37,826 nucleotides of DNA, taken from contig JABMNK010000005.1 of assembly GCA_013204595.1 (NCBI GenBank), positions 1 to 37,826 on the forward strand, in the 5' to 3' direction. This DNA comes from Flammeovirgaceae bacterium. Its GTDB lineage: Bacteria; Bacteroidota; Bacteroidia; Cytophagales; Cyclobacteriaceae. Positions 16,990 to 24,421 of this stretch are shown here, piece by piece. The translations under genes were made by a program, and so were the position numbers. A model generated the notes under the pieces. It was not told the DNA's origin and did no database searches. It saw only the letters and a list, made by a program, of their open reading frames with translations. Each line of letters starts with the position of its first letter. Within the stretch, counting starts at the first letter, position 1.

Positions 16990-17304
16990 CCCTTCTCTTT
17001 AATATTTACTAAAATCCGAACAAAACTAATAAAAACTAAGCTGATACAGTGTAGCATAAGAAAGCTTTAAAATCCCCCCACTTCCTACTCTTGCCGTATG
17101 TTACACCCATTACAAAAGACATCTATTTTTTGACTTCTTAGAAGCAAAAATATATCTTGGTATCAAGATAAAGATCCTCTTCAAAGGCGCATGATGTTTG
17201 ACGTTCCTAAGCCGCCCATACAAAACCTATCAAAACTCCTTCTGAATTGATCCTGAAAATTTAATTTTAATTGTACCTTAACCTCTTAATTTAATATTCA
17301 TAAT
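16990..17304. other. Divergent promoter region between the CBS-like gene and the M24 peptidase gene
   Basis: These 315 bases contain the TAGTTTTG box for the leftward gene (17021-17028) and two short inverted repeats close together: CTTCTTAGAAG (17134-17144) and TATCTTG-GTAT-CAAGATA (17153-17170). They could be operator sites, but that is a guess. No exact promoter box was found for the rightward peptidase gene, and no reading frame or RNA gene was seen. Confidence 0.5.
17021..17028 (-). promoter_or_regulatory. -7 box TAGTTTTG in front of the CBS-like gene
   Basis: An exact TAnnTTTG match on the minus strand, about 32 bases before the ATG at 16989. It predicts a leader of roughly 27 bases containing the purine-rich AAAGAGAAGGG. 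No clear -33 TTG was found. Confidence 0.45.
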
Positions 17305-18657
17305 ATGAGACTAATATTTTTTTACATTCTCCTTAGCTGTACTTTTTTAGCTCAGGCACAAAATAATTACTTCCCAAAAACCTTGGACATGAGACAACGT
17401 GCGGAAGTCATTGACGCTTGGCTTGAAGAAAGAGTCAAAACAGTACTGCCAGACCTGATGCGTAGAGAAGGAATTGATATGTGGCTAATCATCGCTAGAG
17501 AATATAATGAAGACCCCATCTTAAAAACGATGCTTCCTGCGACATGGATTTCCGCCCGTCGTACAACTATTTTGGTGATTTTTGATCCCGGTAACAACCA
17601 ACCATTAGAGACGATGGCAATGGCTAGATACAATGTTGGCACCCTCTTTAAAAAGGTTTGGGAACAAGAATCTCAACCCGATCAATGGAAAGCACTTGCT
17701 GCCCTAATTACTACCAAAAATCCAAAGAAAATAGGCATAAATATGTCTGAGACATTTGCCCACGCTGACGGCCTTTCTGCTACCCATCGCGACCTATTGA
17801 GAAAGGTTTTGGATGATCCCTACCAAAAAAGATTGACCAGTGCCGAAAATCTAGCAGTCGGTTGGTTGGAAACCCGCACTTCAAATGAGATGACCGTCTA
17901 TCCCAATATCGTCCGAATGGCACATCAAATTATTGCTGAAGGATTTTCCGAAAAAGTCATTCAACCAGGCATTACCACTACGGATGACTTAGTCTGGTGG
18001 TATCGAAACAGAATCAGAGAATGTGGATTTACCACGTGGTTCCATCCATCAGTCGCAATTCAGCGCAAAGATCCTGAATCTTTCGAACATTTACGTGCCT
18101 TTTCTGATCGACCAGAAGGAGAAGTTATCCTGCCAGGTGACTTATTGCATGTCGACTTTGGCATTACCTATTTAAGGCTGCATACAGATACGCAACAACA
18201 TGCTTATGTCTTGCAAAAAGGAGAAACACAAGCTCCTGCGTTTCTGATCAAGGCATTGGCTGATGCCAATAAAGTGCAGGACCTCTTTTTAAACAATTTC
18301 ATCAGCGGTAAAACAGGTAATGAAATCTTGAAAAAGTCCTTAAATGAGGCTAAAAGCCAGGGATTAAAACCAAGTATTTATACCCACCCGATAGGTTATC
18401 ATGGACATGCCGCAGGTCCAACCATTGGTATGTGGGATCAGCAAGAGGGCGTACCAATCGCCGGCGACTATCCACTTTATCCAAATACTGCCTACTCCAT
18501 TGAACTCAATAACGCCAGTTTTATTAAGGAGTGGGACAAAGAAATTCGTATAATGCTCGAAGAAGATGCTTTCTTTGATGGAAAGAAGGTAAGCTATATC
18601 GATGGCAGACAAACTGAATTAATGGTCATACCCAGAAAACTGGCACCTAATAACTAA
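17305..18657 (+). CDS. Exported M24 family metallopeptidase (Xaa-Pro aminopeptidase-like)
   Basis: A 450-residue protein with a signal peptide (residues 1-18, cleavage after FLAQA), so it acts in the periplasm or outside. The N-terminal part resembles the creatinase/prolidase N-domain, and the C-terminal pita-bread domain has a plausible two-metal site: D284 (LHVDFG), D295 (HTDTQ), H361 (THPIGYHGHAAGP), E400 (AYSIELNN) and E419 or E420 (IMLEEDAFF). It probably removes residues next to proline or cleaves dipeptides. It precedes an exported M20 peptidase gene by 27 bases, which suggests a peptide-degrading pair. The exact substrate is unknown. Confidence 0.92.
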   Translation: MRLIFFYILLSCTFLAQAQNNYFPKTLDMRQRAEVIDAWLEERVKTVLPDLMRREGIDMWLIIAREYNEDPILKTMLPATWISARRTTILVIFDPGNNQPLETMAMARYNVGTLFKKVWEQESQPDQWKALAALITTKNPKKIGINMSETFAHADGLSATHRDLLRKVLDDPYQKRLTSAENLAVGWLETRTSNEMTVYPNIVRMAHQIIAEGFSEKVIQPGITTTDDLVWWYRNRIRECGFTTWFHPSVAIQRKDPESFEHLRAFSDRPEGEVILPGDLLHVDFGITYLRLHTDTQQHAYVLQKGETQAPAFLIKALADANKVQDLFLNNFISGKTGNEILKKSLNEAKSQGLKPSIYTHPIGYHGHAAGPTIGMWDQQEGVPIAGDYPLYPNTAYSIELNNASFIKEWDKEIRIMLEEDAFFDGKKVSYIDGRQTELMVIPRKLAPNN

Positions 18658-18684
18658 TCCATAAAACCTATTAAATTGACACTT

Positions 18685-19974
18685 ATGTATAAATTGATTA
18701 GCACCATTTTAATTGCCTTCACCTTTTCAGGAACATTTGCTCAGCGCCTTTCTCGAGAAGAAAAAAAGATTATTTCCGCTATTGAGGACAATAAAGAAGC
18801 TTCTATCCAATTACTTGAACAAATTGTGAATATTAATAGTGGCACGATGAATCTTGAAGGTGTCAAAGAAGTAGGCATGGTACTCAAAGAGGAATTTGAA
18901 AATATCGGAATGACCACCCAATGGATTGATATGGCTTCGGTAGAACGCTCTGGGCATTTATTTGCAGAAACGATTGGAAAAAAAGGTAAACGAATTTTGC
19001 TAATTGGACATTTAGATACCGTATTTCCAAAAACTGAAGCTTTTCAGAAAATGGAAAGAAAAGAAAATGGCATTGTTTACGGACCTGGGGCCAATGACAT
19101 GAAAGGTGGAGATATTATCATGCTTTACGCACTGAAAGCATTGTACGAAGTGAATCTTTTGGAAAAGGCCCAAATTATTGTTGCCTTGACAGGAGATGAA
19201 GAGCTTACGGGTAAACCCCTATCGGTAAGCAGAAAAGATTTGATCGACGCGGGCAAGCGTAGTGACATCGCCTTGGGGTTTGAAACCTCTACTGGTTTTG
19301 ATAATGTGACACTTGCTCGAAGAGGTTCCTCCGGATGGAAAGTAGAAATTGAAGGGAAAAGAGCACATTCTTCGGGAATATTTAGTGAGGACGTGGGGGC
19401 CGGTGCAATCTTTGAAGCTGGTCGAATCTTAAATGATTTCTATGAAGAAATTAGCGGTGAAGAATACCTCACCTTTAACCCTGGAGTGATGGTTGGGGGT
19501 ACTATCGCTAATTATGATGAACCAATGAATCTTGGCGATGCATTTGGCAAAACCAATGTGGTGGCACAAAAAGCCGTTATTGATGGTGACCTACGCTTTA
19601 TCTCCGAAGAGCAAAAAGAAAATACCCGACAAAAGATGCGCGCAATTGTAACAAGAAACCTTCCGCAAACTTCCGCAAAAATTACTTTTTTTGACAGCTA
19701 TCCATCGATGGCACCAACTCTAGGTAATGAAGCCCTAATGGAAAAATTCAGCAAGGTCAGCCTTGACCTAGGTCAAGGCCCAGTAACCGCTTGGGATCCC
19801 TCTAAACGCGGTGCCGCGGATGTTTCATTTGTTGCCCAATATGCAGACTGTATTGATGGCCTCGGGGCCATGGGTAGTGGCGGTCATACCCCCAATGAAT
19901 CTGTGGATTTGAACTCAATTGAAATGCTCACCAAACGGGCGGCCATTTTAATCTATAGATTGATAAATGAATAA
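18685..19974 (+). CDS. Exported M20 family metallopeptidase (glutamate carboxypeptidase-like)
   Basis: A zinc peptidase of 429 residues with a signal peptide (hydrophobic segment then GTFAQ near residue 20). The metal and catalytic residues are recognisable: GHLDTVF, GANDMKGGD, TGDEELTG, GFETSTG and the C-terminal GSGGHTPNE. A dimerisation domain (starting near RRGSSGWKVEIEGK, with AHSSG) lies in the middle. This is the CPG2-like branch, which removes C-terminal glutamate or cleaves small peptides. I start at ATG 18685; an in-frame TTG at 18676 would add three residues. It follows the M24 gene by 27 bases and overlaps the LOG gene by eight bases. A 20-bp perfect palindrome lies inside the gene at 19760-19779. 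Confidence 0.93.
   Translation: MYKLISTILIAFTFSGTFAQRLSREEKKIISAIEDNKEASIQLLEQIVNINSGTMNLEGVKEVGMVLKEEFENIGMTTQWIDMASVERSGHLFAETIGKKGKRILLIGHLDTVFPKTEAFQKMERKENGIVYGPGANDMKGGDIIMLYALKALYEVNLLEKAQIIVALTGDEELTGKPLSVSRKDLIDAGKRSDIALGFETSTGFDNVTLARRGSSGWKVEIEGKRAHSSGIFSEDVGAGAIFEAGRILNDFYEEISGEEYLTFNPGVMVGGTIANYDEPMNLGDAFGKTNVVAQKAVIDGDLRFISEEQKENTRQKMRAIVTRNLPQTSAKITFFDSYPSMAPTLGNEALMEKFSKVSLDLGQGPVTAWDPSKRGAADVSFVAQYADCIDGLGAMGSGGHTPNESVDLNSIEMLTKRAAILIYRLINE
19760..19779. repeat. 20-bp perfect palindrome within the M20 peptidase gene
   Basis: The sequence GCCTTGACCTAGGTCAAGGC reads the same on both strands. It lies wholly within coding sequence (residues SLDLGQG), and its purpose, if any, is unknown. 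Confidence 0.8.
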
Positions 19975-20512
19975 ACGAGTCGCTGTTTTTTGTGGCGCTT
20001 CCAAGGGACATAATCCAGTATTTCAGGGTTATGCCCACCAATTGGGAGAAAAATTGGTCGAAAATCAACTTGATTTGGTTTATGGAGGAGGCGCTATTGG
20101 TTTGATGGGCGTGATTGCAGATGCTGTCATCAAAAATAAGGGGCACGTCATTGGTGTAATTACCCGAAAGTTAAAAAATCTAGAAGTAGGACATGAGGGA
20201 TTAACTCAACTCCATGTAGTTCAAACCATGCACGAAAGAAAAGCACTCATGGCCCAACTTGCAGATGGTTTTATTGCCCTGCCTGGAGGTATTGGGACAT
20301 TGGAAGAAATTATTGAGGTGTATACCTGGCTTCAATTAGAAGATCATCAGAAACCCTGCGCTTTCTTAAATGTAGCAGGTTATTATGACTTATTTTTTAA
20401 TTTCCTAGACCAAATGACCGTAGCAGGTTTTCTTGATTTGAAAACTAGAAATAGGCTTATTATTGAATCAGATATCGATCAATTATTGGTTAGAATGGGG
20501 ATTAATGATTAA
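19967..20512 (+). CDS. LOG family protein (TIGR00730-type Rossmann-fold)
   Basis: A 181-residue protein of the LOG family, once called lysine decarboxylase-like and now known in several members to be a nucleoside 5'-monophosphate phosphoribohydrolase that releases cytokinin-type bases. The signature is complete: R91 and K92 in MHERKALM and P106 to E114 in PGGIGTLEE, with VYGGGAIGLMG near residue 40 for phosphate binding. Its ATG overlaps the M20 gene by eight bases, so it is translated from the same message. The physiological substrate in a bacterium without known cytokinin use is uncertain, and a housekeeping nucleotide-salvage role is possible. Confidence 0.94.
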   Translation: MNKRVAVFCGASKGHNPVFQGYAHQLGEKLVENQLDLVYGGGAIGLMGVIADAVIKNKGHVIGVITRKLKNLEVGHEGLTQLHVVQTMHERKALMAQLADGFIALPGGIGTLEEIIEVYTWLQLEDHQKPCAFLNVAGYYDLFFNFLDQMTVAGFLDLKTRNRLIIESDIDQLLVRMGIND

Positions 20513-20557
20513 ATCAAACAGCTCTTTACTATACTTGCGCCTTAATAAAATATATCC

Positions 20558-21706
20558 ATGAGTAAGATGAAATTCGGGACCAAAGTCCTCCACGCTGGAA
20601 TCAAACCAGATCCCACTACAGGGGCCATTATGACTCCTATCTTCCAAACTTCAACTTATGTGCAGGAAGCGCCAGGAAAACACAAAGGATTCGAATATGC
20701 TCGCACACAAAATCCTACAAGAACGGTACTAGAAGAAAATTTAGCTGCCTTGGAAAACGCAAAATTTGGTCGATGCTTTTCGTCAGGCATGGGTGCTACT
20801 GATGCCGTAGTCAAACTTTTAGAGCCTGGAGATGAGGTCATTTGTACTAATGATCTTTATGGAGGGACTTATCGACTTTTTACGGCGATCTATCAACGAT
20901 ATGGTATTCATTTTAAGTTCGTTGATCTTAATGATTTATCGGCAGTAGCATCCGCAATCAATAACAAAACCAAGATGATTTGGGTAGAATCACCTACCAA
21001 CCCTATGATGAGTATTATCGACATCGCCGAAATGGTAAAAATCGCTAAAAAATATCGAATCTGGGTTTGTGTAGACAACACCTTTGCTACCCCATATTTG
21101 CAAAATCCTATTGACTTAGGGGCTGACATTGTGGTGCACTCGGTTACAAAATACATTTCGGGACACTCCGATGTGATCATGGGTGCGGTCATAACCAATG
21201 ATCACATCCTAGACCAAAAAATTGGCTATATCCAGAATGCGGCTGGGGCCATACCCAGCCCTCATGATTGTTTTTTGGTATTAAGAGGGATCAAAACCTT
21301 GCACGTCAGAATGGATCGACATTGCGAAAATGGTAAACTAATCGCCCATTTCCTTAAAAATCACCCCGCAGTTCAATCTGTCTATTGGCCTGGTTTCGAA
21401 GACCATCAAAATCATGCCGTAGCAAAAAAACAAATGCGCCAATTTGGGGGAATGCTCTCATTCACCTTAAAAAATGACAGTCAAGAAGTTGCCTTTGAGC
21501 TGATGCGCAAATTGGAATTATTCAGCCTTGCAGAATCACTGGGAGGCGTAGAATCATTGATTGGCCATCCAGCCAGCATGACCCATGCATCGATACCTAA
21601 AGAAGAACGTCTTAAATCAGGGCTTACGGATTCACTGATCAGGTTGAGCGTTGGGATCGAAGATGTTGAAGATCTTATTGCGGACCTCCGACAGGCTATT
21701 GGTTAG
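20558..21706 (+). CDS. Cystathionine gamma-synthase / gamma-lyase (Cys/Met metabolism PLP enzyme)
   Basis: A 382-residue fold-type I PLP enzyme. K198 in HSVTKYISGHSD is the cofactor lysine; YARTQNPTR, SSGMGATDAV, DLYGGTYRLF, ESPTNPMM and VDNTFATPYLQNP are family motifs, and SLGGVESLIGHPASMTH and RLSVGIEDVEDLIADL close the protein. The family includes synthase (MetB) and lyase (CGL) activities that cannot be separated by sequence alone. The closeness of a cystathionine beta-synthase-type gene suggests the lyase, giving cysteine from homocysteine. It starts 45 bases after the LOG gene; a near-match promoter box (TATACTTG, 20530-20537) suggests it may also be transcribed on its own. Confidence 0.94.
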   Translation: MSKMKFGTKVLHAGIKPDPTTGAIMTPIFQTSTYVQEAPGKHKGFEYARTQNPTRTVLEENLAALENAKFGRCFSSGMGATDAVVKLLEPGDEVICTNDLYGGTYRLFTAIYQRYGIHFKFVDLNDLSAVASAINNKTKMIWVESPTNPMMSIIDIAEMVKIAKKYRIWVCVDNTFATPYLQNPIDLGADIVVHSVTKYISGHSDVIMGAVITNDHILDQKIGYIQNAAGAIPSPHDCFLVLRGIKTLHVRMDRHCENGKLIAHFLKNHPAVQSVYWPGFEDHQNHAVAKKQMRQFGGMLSFTLKNDSQEVAFELMRKLELFSLAESLGGVESLIGHPASMTHASIPKEERLKSGLTDSLIRLSVGIEDVEDLIADLRQAIG

Positions 21707-21721
21707 TTTCAGCGTGTATGA

Positions 21722-22135
21722 TTATCGGATAATATTGAAATCATGTGTTAGTGTAATATTTTCACTAATAGAGGATGCCACAGAACAATATTTTTCAACA
21801 GCCATTTTGATGATTTTCTCAGCTTCTGCTTTAGTTAAATCAGGAGAAGTAAGATCGTAATGGATATGAATACGGTTGAATTTTCTAGGAATCTCGTCGG
21901 TCCTGTTTCCTATCACTTCTCCAGAAAAATCCTTGAGTTCTTTACGTCTTTTCTTGATCATTGATATAATATCGACCGCAGCACATGCGATCAAACCTGA
22001 AAGAAGCAACTCCATTGGAGATTGTGCCTGTTTTTTTTCTGGGTTGTACATGTCGATCTCCACTCGATTTTGAGTACCATTGACCGTGTAAAATTCTTCA
22101 TCGGATTTAAAGCCTAATTTTATTTTCACTTCCAT
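21722..22135 (-). CDS. OsmC/YhfA family peroxiredoxin-like protein
   Basis: A 137-residue OsmC-fold protein. The family reduces organic hydroperoxides with two cysteines, here C51 (LIACAAVD) and C117 (EKYCSVAS), both in their usual helices. QSPMELLLSGL before the first cysteine and the final ISENITLTHDF are typical. It is closer to the YhfA-like branch than to Ohr. It is convergent with the gamma-synthase/lyase gene (15 bases apart) and divergent from the DAHP synthase-like gene. The ATG is only five bases after an exact -7 box, so the mRNA may be leaderless. Confidence 0.93.
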   Translation of the reverse strand: MEVKIKLGFKSDEEFYTVNGTQNRVEIDMYNPEKKQAQSPMELLLSGLIACAAVDIISMIKKRRKELKDFSGEVIGNRTDEIPRKFNRIHIHYDLTSPDLTKAEAEKIIKMAVEKYCSVASSISENITLTHDFNIIR

Positions 22136-22140
22136 GGGAG

Positions 22141-22148
22141 CAAAGTTA
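22141..22148 (-). promoter_or_regulatory. -7 box TAACTTTG in front of osmC-like gene
   Basis: An exact TAnnTTTG match on the minus strand, separated from the ATG at 22135 by just five bases (CTCCC). Transcription would begin at or within a few bases of the start codon. A TTG lies 24 bases upstream, slightly further than usual. Confidence 0.5.
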
Positions 22149-22320
22149 GTACGTGCCTATTCATGTATGCGCCAATTAAAAGAGTTATTTTCGCAGGCCT
22201 TTACCCCCTCTTCATGTTAGTACTCATCATATGATTTCTAATTCTTAGGTATCAGCTACCCAAAATCAGAATAAAATCAATTTAAATACTTAAAAAAGAC
22301 TGTTATTCGAATGATGGGAT

Positions 22321-22328
22321 TAAATTTG
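22321..22328 (+). promoter_or_regulatory. -7 box TAAATTTG in front of the DAHP synthase-like gene
   Basis: An exact TAnnTTTG match. Transcription from here would start near 22333, downstream of the in-frame ATG at 22311, so it supports ATG 22350 as the real start. No exact -33 TTG was seen. Confidence 0.45.
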
Positions 22329-22349
22329 CATCTTTTTAAGACAAAGTCT

Positions 22350-23393
22350 ATGATTATCCCGAAAGAACCCGTACTTAGTGCAGAACAGCTTGCACAAATA
22401 ATAGCTATCGTCACAGAATATAATTGCCAAATTCAAACCGTTGCAGGTCATCACAGAAATGTGTACGCTGTTTTAGGTGAGGAAAGATCAACTGAAATGG
22501 TCAATAGAATCCTAGGACTTGATTATATTGATCGATTTGATGCTGTTGATTCTCCATTCAAATTAATGGACATAAAATCAGAACTCTCAAATCATAAAAT
22601 AATTTTGGGTAATCATATCTTAGGTAATGGCTCGTTTGTAATTGCCGGTCATTGCACGATAGATCCTAAAAATCCAAACCTCTTTATTGAAACCGCTCAT
22701 GCGGTCAAAGAAGCGGGTGCAAAAGCCATTAGAGGTGGTGTTTGGAAACCAAGAACCATGCCTTATTCCTTCCAAGGAGATGACGCCTCTATAAAAATAT
22801 TAATGGAAGCACGTGCTCAAACTGGGTTACCTGTGGATACTGAAGTAATGGATGAACATCAGTTGCGCATCGCTGTGGAGGCCGGAGTTGATATTTTGCA
22901 AGTCGGGGCACGTAATGCTTTAAACTATTCTTTATTAAAGAATATTGGCCACTTGACGCAAAATAAAAAAATCGCAGTACTGCTCAAGCGATCAATGGGA
23001 ATGGGACCTATCAATGAGTTTATTGCCGCTGCGGAATATATTGCCGCTGCGGGTAATCCAGACATCATACTCTGCCCAAGAGGTACTAGTCCAACCATGG
23101 ACGGATACAGAAACTATCCAGATGAAAGTATTACCCCACTTTTAAAAGAAAAAACATGGGCACCCGTAATTGTAGATCCTTGTCATTCGGTGGGCCGAGC
23201 TAAATACGTCCCCTCTGCCGCCCTAGCCGCAATGGCGTACGGCGCCGACGGTGTTATTATCGAAACGCACCTTGATCCTCAAAGAGGTATTGGTGACGAT
23301 CCCAAGCAATCGATCAAACCAGCGATATTAAAACAATTAATTTCGGATATCGAAGCTATTTGGGAGATTAAAAACAGAACCGTAACAGCTTAA
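22350..23393 (+). CDS. Divergent 3-deoxy-7-phosphoheptulonate (DAHP) synthase-like protein, type I-beta
   Basis: A 347-residue protein with a small N-terminal ferredoxin-like domain (about residues 1-75) and a TIM barrel of the DAHP synthase I-beta/KDO8P synthase family, which joins PEP to a sugar phosphate. The four metal ligands are kept: C102, H279 (PCHSVGR), E305 (IETH) and D316. KPRTMPYSFQG is close to the PEP-binding KPRTxPYSFQG. Other signatures differ from the usual: AGHCTID for AGPCSVE, CPRGTS for CERGIR, LLKRSMGMG for LLKRGMSAT. The start at 22350 fits the promoter better than ATG 22311. It stands alone, with no other aromatic-pathway gene nearby. It may be the shikimate enzyme or a relative with a different acceptor. 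Confidence 0.83.
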   Translation: MIIPKEPVLSAEQLAQIIAIVTEYNCQIQTVAGHHRNVYAVLGEERSTEMVNRILGLDYIDRFDAVDSPFKLMDIKSELSNHKIILGNHILGNGSFVIAGHCTIDPKNPNLFIETAHAVKEAGAKAIRGGVWKPRTMPYSFQGDDASIKILMEARAQTGLPVDTEVMDEHQLRIAVEAGVDILQVGARNALNYSLLKNIGHLTQNKKIAVLLKRSMGMGPINEFIAAAEYIAAAGNPDIILCPRGTSPTMDGYRNYPDESITPLLKEKTWAPVIVDPCHSVGRAKYVPSAALAAMAYGADGVIIETHLDPQRGIGDDPKQSIKPAILKQLISDIEAIWEIKNRTVTA

Positions 23394-23413
23394 TTTTTAC
23401 CAGAATATTTGCG

Positions 23414-24241
23414 CTATTTTAAGGGATCATTCTGGTGTGCATAGAATTTTACTTTCTCCCAGTCGTCACAATATAAATTATTGATTTTTTTGAGGTAATC
23501 CGAATCTGTAAAGGCCTCCTTTGGAACCCATGCCTTTGGGAAAAAATACGCAACGTACATGACCAAATGAAAAAAGGCCCACCATGGCCTAAAAACAAAC
23601 CAATTCAAAGTCCTGTTGGCACTTTGTCTAGGAAAATGCCGGATGTATCTACGGCAAAAAGATCTTAAAACCAATAATTGCTTTTCTGAATATGAGCTAT
23701 GTACCTTATCGAGTGAAATTGATTCTTTATTGTAGGTAGTCCCTGTATAGCTTGCGATTTTGTCAAAAAAGCCCCATGGGTCTTTTTTCAATTCATCGTA
23801 AAACAAGATTAGTGGCTTGTGCTTCGAGAGCTTTTCGATACTTTCTAATTTAGAATAATAATTGAGGTGCTTTTTGTACCAAAACCCTTCTCTATCCTTG
23901 TCTAGCGTAATGAAATCCTCAAAAGAATAGTACCATCCATTTTTAACAAACCGCCGGTATTGAGAGGCAATCCAGCTACCGTGATCCCTAAACAAAATAA
24001 TAACTTTTGCATCTGGAAAACTTGCCAAAAATTTGGGCAATTCTTCATCAAATTGCCTATCCAATTCACAGCTCACCAAATATTTTCCAAGACCTTTGTT
24101 TTGGATGATTGAAACACTGCGACGATACCTATTTTTATGAATGTAATGAATACCTTCAAGATTATTAAAAACCTTATTTTGCAAATAGGTGGAAGCAACT
24201 CTGCCCAAGCCCACATGAAAATAAATTTCTGATTCGTTCAT
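23414..24241 (-). CDS. Sulfotransferase domain-containing protein
   Basis: A 275-residue protein resembling PAPS-dependent sulfotransferases, which transfer sulfate to carbohydrates, lipids or proteins. The 5'-phosphosulfate loop is GLGRVASTYLQ near residue 12, where the usual lysine of GxxKTGTTxLQ is an arginine. The 3'-phosphate region follows as VIILFRDHGSWIASQYRRF, with the conserved Arg and Ser. LILFYDELKKDPWGFFDKIA is also typical. A hydrophobic stretch near residues 215-235 may touch the membrane. It stands alone, convergent with the DAHP synthase-like gene, with an exact -7 box (TATCTTTG) upstream. The acceptor is unknown; cell-envelope polysaccharide or lipid is possible. Confidence 0.75.
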   Translation of the reverse strand: MNESEIYFHVGLGRVASTYLQNKVFNNLEGIHYIHKNRYRRSVSIIQNKGLGKYLVSCELDRQFDEELPKFLASFPDAKVIILFRDHGSWIASQYRRFVKNGWYYSFEDFITLDKDREGFWYKKHLNYYSKLESIEKLSKHKPLILFYDELKKDPWGFFDKIASYTGTTYNKESISLDKVHSSYSEKQLLVLRSFCRRYIRHFPRQSANRTLNWFVFRPWWAFFHLVMYVAYFFPKAWVPKEAFTDSDYLKKINNLYCDDWEKVKFYAHQNDPLK

Positions 24242-24266
24242 GCCTTATATTATATTTATTAATCAC

Positions 24267-24274
24267 CAAAGATA
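24267..24274 (-). promoter_or_regulatory. -7 box TATCTTTG in front of the sulfotransferase-like gene
   Basis: An exact TAnnTTTG match on the minus strand, 25 bases before the ATG at 24241, predicting a leader of about 20 bases. No -33 TTG was found. Confidence 0.4.
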
Positions 24275-24390
24275 ATTATTAATAACTTATCTCTAGGCTT
24301 AATAACCTTTAAATATAGATAAAGATCCACTAAATGTCCAACGAAATAGTTGTTGATAAAATGCACGATCTTTTATTACAATCGGCAAGG

Positions 24391-24417
24391 TTGAACACTA
24401 CAGATCCTTTAGTTTTG
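24391..24417 (+). promoter_or_regulatory. Promoter TTG-N16-TAGTTTTG in front of the helicase gene
   Basis: An exact TAnnTTTG box (24410-24417) has a TTG 16 bases upstream, slightly shorter than the usual spacing. Only four bases (CGAT) separate the box from the ATG at 24422, so the mRNA is predicted to be leaderless. Confidence 0.5.
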
Positions 24418-24421
24418 CGAT

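Noticed and set aside
23023-23053. Direct repeat ATTGCCGCTGCGG twice in the DAHP synthase-like gene
   Set aside because: It encodes the repeated Ala-rich peptide IAAAEYIAAAG within a helix; most simply a local coding repeat rather than a DNA element.
23400-23435. Inverted repeat CCAGAAT...ATTCTGG at the convergent ends near 23.4 kb
   Set aside because: The 22-base loop and lack of a T-run make a terminator call unsafe.
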